From NCBI GenBank assembly GCA_900544305.1, contig UQUV01000039.1, positions 1 through 25,724 on the forward strand: DNA of 25,724 bases. Reading direction: 5' to 3'. Position numbers and translations under genes: made by a program. The DNA is from an uncultured Porphyromonadaceae bacterium. GTDB lineage: Bacteria; Bacteroidota; Bacteroidia; Bacteroidales; Muribaculaceae. Below are positions 23,204 to 25,724 of the stretch, one piece after another. Under the pieces are notes generated by a model. It saw nothing but the letters and a program-made list of their open reading frames with translations. It had not been told where the DNA came from and did not search any database. Each line of letters opens with the position of its first letter. Position 1 is the stretch's first letter.

Positions 23204-25648
23204 ATGATGAATTTTTTCAAAACGAGTTTTTTTGATTCCCAGGAAGATGATTCGCCTCAAATCTGCTCCATCCTCACAGAGATTGCTCCCGTAGAAGATG
23301 AAGAGACAGACAGAAAGGACAATATAAAGACTGACAGCATGCCAATTTTGGCATTGCGCAATATGGTATTGTTTCCGGATGTTGCCATCCCTGTTGCCGT
23401 TGGACGAAAGAAATCTTTGGCTTTGGTTAAAGCTGCTCAAAAAGTACGCCGCCCTATCGGTGTCATTTGCCAACGTGATGCAGCCGACGAAGACCCTGAT
23501 TTTGAAGATTTATACAAAATTGGTGTTGTTGCCGACATCATCAAGGTTCTTGAGTTTCCCGACAACACGACAAATGTCATATTACAAGGGCGACACACGT
23601 TTGAACTTAACGAAATCACCAGCAAGAATCCTTATCTGAAAGGAAACATTACGCTGGTTGATGATGTATTTCCGGACGATGACGACAAGGAATTCGAAGT
23701 TTTGGTTTCAGGGTTGAAAGACCTTACCATCAATATGCTCAACAAGCTGGGCAATAAGGCAAACGAACTTATCTTCGCCGTCAAGAACATTGACAACCCT
23801 TATCATCTGGTTAATTTCTTGTGTGTCAATTCGCCGTTGGAACCGCATGTTAAACAACGTCTTTTGACTGAACGTTCCATCAAGCAGCGTGCATATGAAC
23901 TGTTCTCACAGATGAATAAGGAAGCACAGCTCATTGCAATCCGTGCCGACATTGAATCAAAAACCCAACGCGATTTGTCGGAACAGCAGAGAGCGCATTT
24001 CCTGCAACAACAGATTCGCACCATTCAGGACGAGCTTGGTGACAACGAAGAAGAGGAAATCAACAACCTTTACAAACGTGCATCCCAAAAGAAATGGTCA
24101 GACTCTGTCAAGGCTGTCTTTGAAAAAGAAATGAAGAAATTGGAACGCCTGCAACCGCAGTCGCCTGATTTCTCCGTACAATACAACTATATTGAAACAT
24201 TGCTCGACCTTCCCTGGAACGAATACACCGTCGACAATTTCAATCTCACAAATGCGGAAAAGCAACTGAACAAAGACCATTACGGACTTGAAAACGTAAA
24301 GGACAGAATCATCGAACACCTTGCCGTTTTGAAGCTCCGCGGTGATATGAAAGCTCCGATTCTCTGTCTTTACGGACCTCCGGGGGTCGGTAAGACTTCC
24401 TTGGGTAAATCCATAGCCGACGCATTGCACCGTAAATATGTAAGAATGTCATTGGGCGGCTTGCACGATGAAGCAGAAATCCGTGGTCATAGAAAGACCT
24501 ATATCGGTGCTATGCCGGGACGTATCATACAAGGACTTATCAAGAGCGGAAGTTCCAATCCGGTTTTCGTACTCGATGAAATTGACAAATTGGGACAGGA
24601 TTTCAAAGGCGATCCATCATCTGCTCTCCTTGAAGTGCTCGACCCGGAACAGAACAGCCATTTCCACGACAATTATATTGATGTGGACTATGACTTGTCC
24701 AATATTCTGTTTATTGCAACAGCCAACACATTGTCTACCCTGTCACAGCCTCTGCTCGACCGTATGGAGCTGATTGATGTGTCCGGCTATATCAGTGAAG
24801 AGAAAATAGAGATTGCAAGGAAACACCTCGTTCCGAAACAACTCAGCGAACATGGTTTTGCTCCCAAGGAAATTGATTTCCCGAAAGCAACGATTGCAAA
24901 AATAATCAGCGCCTACACCCGCGAATCCGGAGTGCGTCAATTGGACAAGAAGATTGCAAAAATCCTGCGTAAAATTGCACGACTCAAAGCCAGCAACAAG
25001 GAATTCTCACCGACGATTTCCATCAGCAGTCTGAAAGAACTGCTCGGGCCAGAAGAATTTATATCCGACATTTACGAAGGCAACGAATTCGTCGGAGTGG
25101 TAACGGGTCTTGCTTGGACAGCTGTAGGAGGTGAAATTTTGTATATTGAATCGTCTCTGTCTAAAGGGAAAGGTGAAAAACTCACCCTCACAGGCAATTT
25201 GGGCGACGTCATGAAAGAATCGGCAGTCATTGCCCTCCAGTACTTGAAAGCAAATGCCAAACATTTCAATATCGACCCCGAAAAGTTCGACAATTTCAAC
25301 GTACACATCCACGTTCCGGAAGGAGCCATCCCTAAAGACGGACCTTCTGCCGGTATTACGATGGTTACCTCATTGGCATCATCCTTTTCCCGTCGAAAAG
25401 TCAAGGACCACATTGCCATGACAGGAGAAATCACTTTGCGAGGAAAAGTCCTCCCAGTTGGTGGCATTAAGGAAAAAATTCTTGCAGCAAAACGTGCCGG
25501 CATTACCGACATCATTCTGTCGCAAGAAAACAAAAAAGATATCGATGTCATCAAGCCGATTTATCTGAAAGGGCTTACATTCCACTATGTAAAGACCATA
25601 AAGGAAGTGCTTGATATTGCTCTTACCGATACCATCGTGGAAGAATAG
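23204..25648 (+). CDS. lon: ATP-dependent Lon protease
   Basis: A homo-oligomeric AAA+ serine protease that degrades damaged and regulatory proteins. The 814-residue product begins with a 45-residue acidic, variable extension, then the LON substrate-binding domain (MPILALRNMVLFPDVAIPV from 46), a coiled helical region, the AAA+ module with Walker A GPPGVGKT at 391-398 and Walker B VFVLDEIDKLG, and the C-terminal protease domain with the Ser-Lys dyad S715 (KDGPSAG) and K756 (VGGIKEK). Length matches bacterial LonA. ATG 23204 is kept, though the ATG one codon later is equally possible. It is single, with its own terminator. Confidence 0.97.
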   Translation: MMNFFKTSFFDSQEDDSPQICSILTEIAPVEDEETDRKDNIKTDSMPILALRNMVLFPDVAIPVAVGRKKSLALVKAAQKVRRPIGVICQRDAADEDPDFEDLYKIGVVADIIKVLEFPDNTTNVILQGRHTFELNEITSKNPYLKGNITLVDDVFPDDDDKEFEVLVSGLKDLTINMLNKLGNKANELIFAVKNIDNPYHLVNFLCVNSPLEPHVKQRLLTERSIKQRAYELFSQMNKEAQLIAIRADIESKTQRDLSEQQRAHFLQQQIRTIQDELGDNEEEEINNLYKRASQKKWSDSVKAVFEKEMKKLERLQPQSPDFSVQYNYIETLLDLPWNEYTVDNFNLTNAEKQLNKDHYGLENVKDRIIEHLAVLKLRGDMKAPILCLYGPPGVGKTSLGKSIADALHRKYVRMSLGGLHDEAEIRGHRKTYIGAMPGRIIQGLIKSGSSNPVFVLDEIDKLGQDFKGDPSSALLEVLDPEQNSHFHDNYIDVDYDLSNILFIATANTLSTLSQPLLDRMELIDVSGYISEEKIEIARKHLVPKQLSEHGFAPKEIDFPKATIAKIISAYTRESGVRQLDKKIAKILRKIARLKASNKEFSPTISISSLKELLGPEEFISDIYEGNEFVGVVTGLAWTAVGGEILYIESSLSKGKGEKLTLTGNLGDVMKESAVIALQYLKANAKHFNIDPEKFDNFNVHIHVPEGAIPKDGPSAGITMVTSLASSFSRRKVKDHIAMTGEITLRGKVLPVGGIKEKILAAKRAGITDIILSQENKKDIDVIKPIYLKGLTFHYVKTIKEVLDIALTDTIVEE

Positions 25649-25673
25649 AAACAGCAAATACAGAAATAGAAAG

Positions 25674-25714
25674 AGGCCGACCCAAAAGATTTTTTTGAGG
25701 TCGGCTTCGTTTTT
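25674..25714 (+). terminator. Rho-independent terminator of lon
   Basis: AGGCCGACC pairs with GGTCGGCTT (9 bp, one G-T); CAAAA and TTTTG extend the stem inside, and the hairpin is followed by CGTTTTTATT. It begins 25 nt after the lon stop codon. Confidence 0.87.
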
Positions 25715-25724
25715 ATTGGCATAA

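Noticed and set aside
1..25724. Mobile elements, CRISPR arrays, toxin-antitoxin or defence genes
   Set aside because: No transposase, integrase, long terminal inverted repeats, regular short repeats or known defence domains were seen on either strand. MazG here is the full-length housekeeping pyrophosphohydrolase and stands without a MazEF pair.

Overview
The window is a stretch of ordinary, mostly housekeeping chromosome from a member of the Bacteroidetes, most likely order Bacteroidales. Three things point there. Gene neighbourhoods are typical of the group (clpP-clpX-recQ; yicC-gmk-nadD-DUF5063; serB with fused ACT domains). No gene start has a convincing Shine-Dalgarno sequence. At least six starts are preceded by the Bacteroidetes promoter pattern TTTG - 19 to 21 nt - TAnnTTTG, five of them exact matches. 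I see no phage, transposon, CRISPR array, defence island or rRNA.

Left end (1-2000): the 3' part of a BspA-type leucine-rich-repeat surface protein whose 5' part is broken by two adjacent in-frame stops, then yqgE. yqgE converges on, and overlaps by 23 bp, an RluA-family pseudouridine synthase. Minus-strand block (2055-6333): recQ with its own promoter and probably rluA behind it; clpP-clpX translationally coupled (TAATG) with its own promoter. A tRNA-Cys(GCA) with its own promoter and a perfect 12-bp-stem terminator follows at 6406-6562.

A five-gene minus-strand operon (6539-12145) reads dsbD-mazG-topB-Nudix-Cys-rich membrane peptide, with gaps of 2, 6, -8 and 25 nt, and points into the tRNA-Cys. 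From the same divergent region runs the plus-strand operon yicC-gmk-nadD-DUF5063-M18 aminopeptidase (12229-16138). After a 417-nt gap with two hairpins, a consensus promoter and a long leader comes an exported calcineurin-like phosphoesterase fused to a PQQ-type beta-propeller. It ends at a strong terminator, followed by a tiny DUF4250 gene.

On the minus strand, serB and a patatin-like/outer-membrane-barrel protein form a pair (18631-22230). Divergent to it is a thioredoxin-fold protein that has lost both active-site cysteines. Its ~100-nt 5' leader folds into three abutting hairpins and is the best candidate here for something undescribed. The window ends with lon protease and its terminator.

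Themes: proteostasis (ClpP, ClpX, Lon), DNA/RNA maintenance (RecQ, TopB, YicC, RluA), nucleotide/NAD supply and sanitation (Gmk, NadD, MazG, Nudix) and envelope thiol chemistry (DsbD, the thioredoxin-like protein, the Cys-rich peptide). No compelling new multi-gene system is visible; the unusual items are individual RNA structures and atypical proteins.
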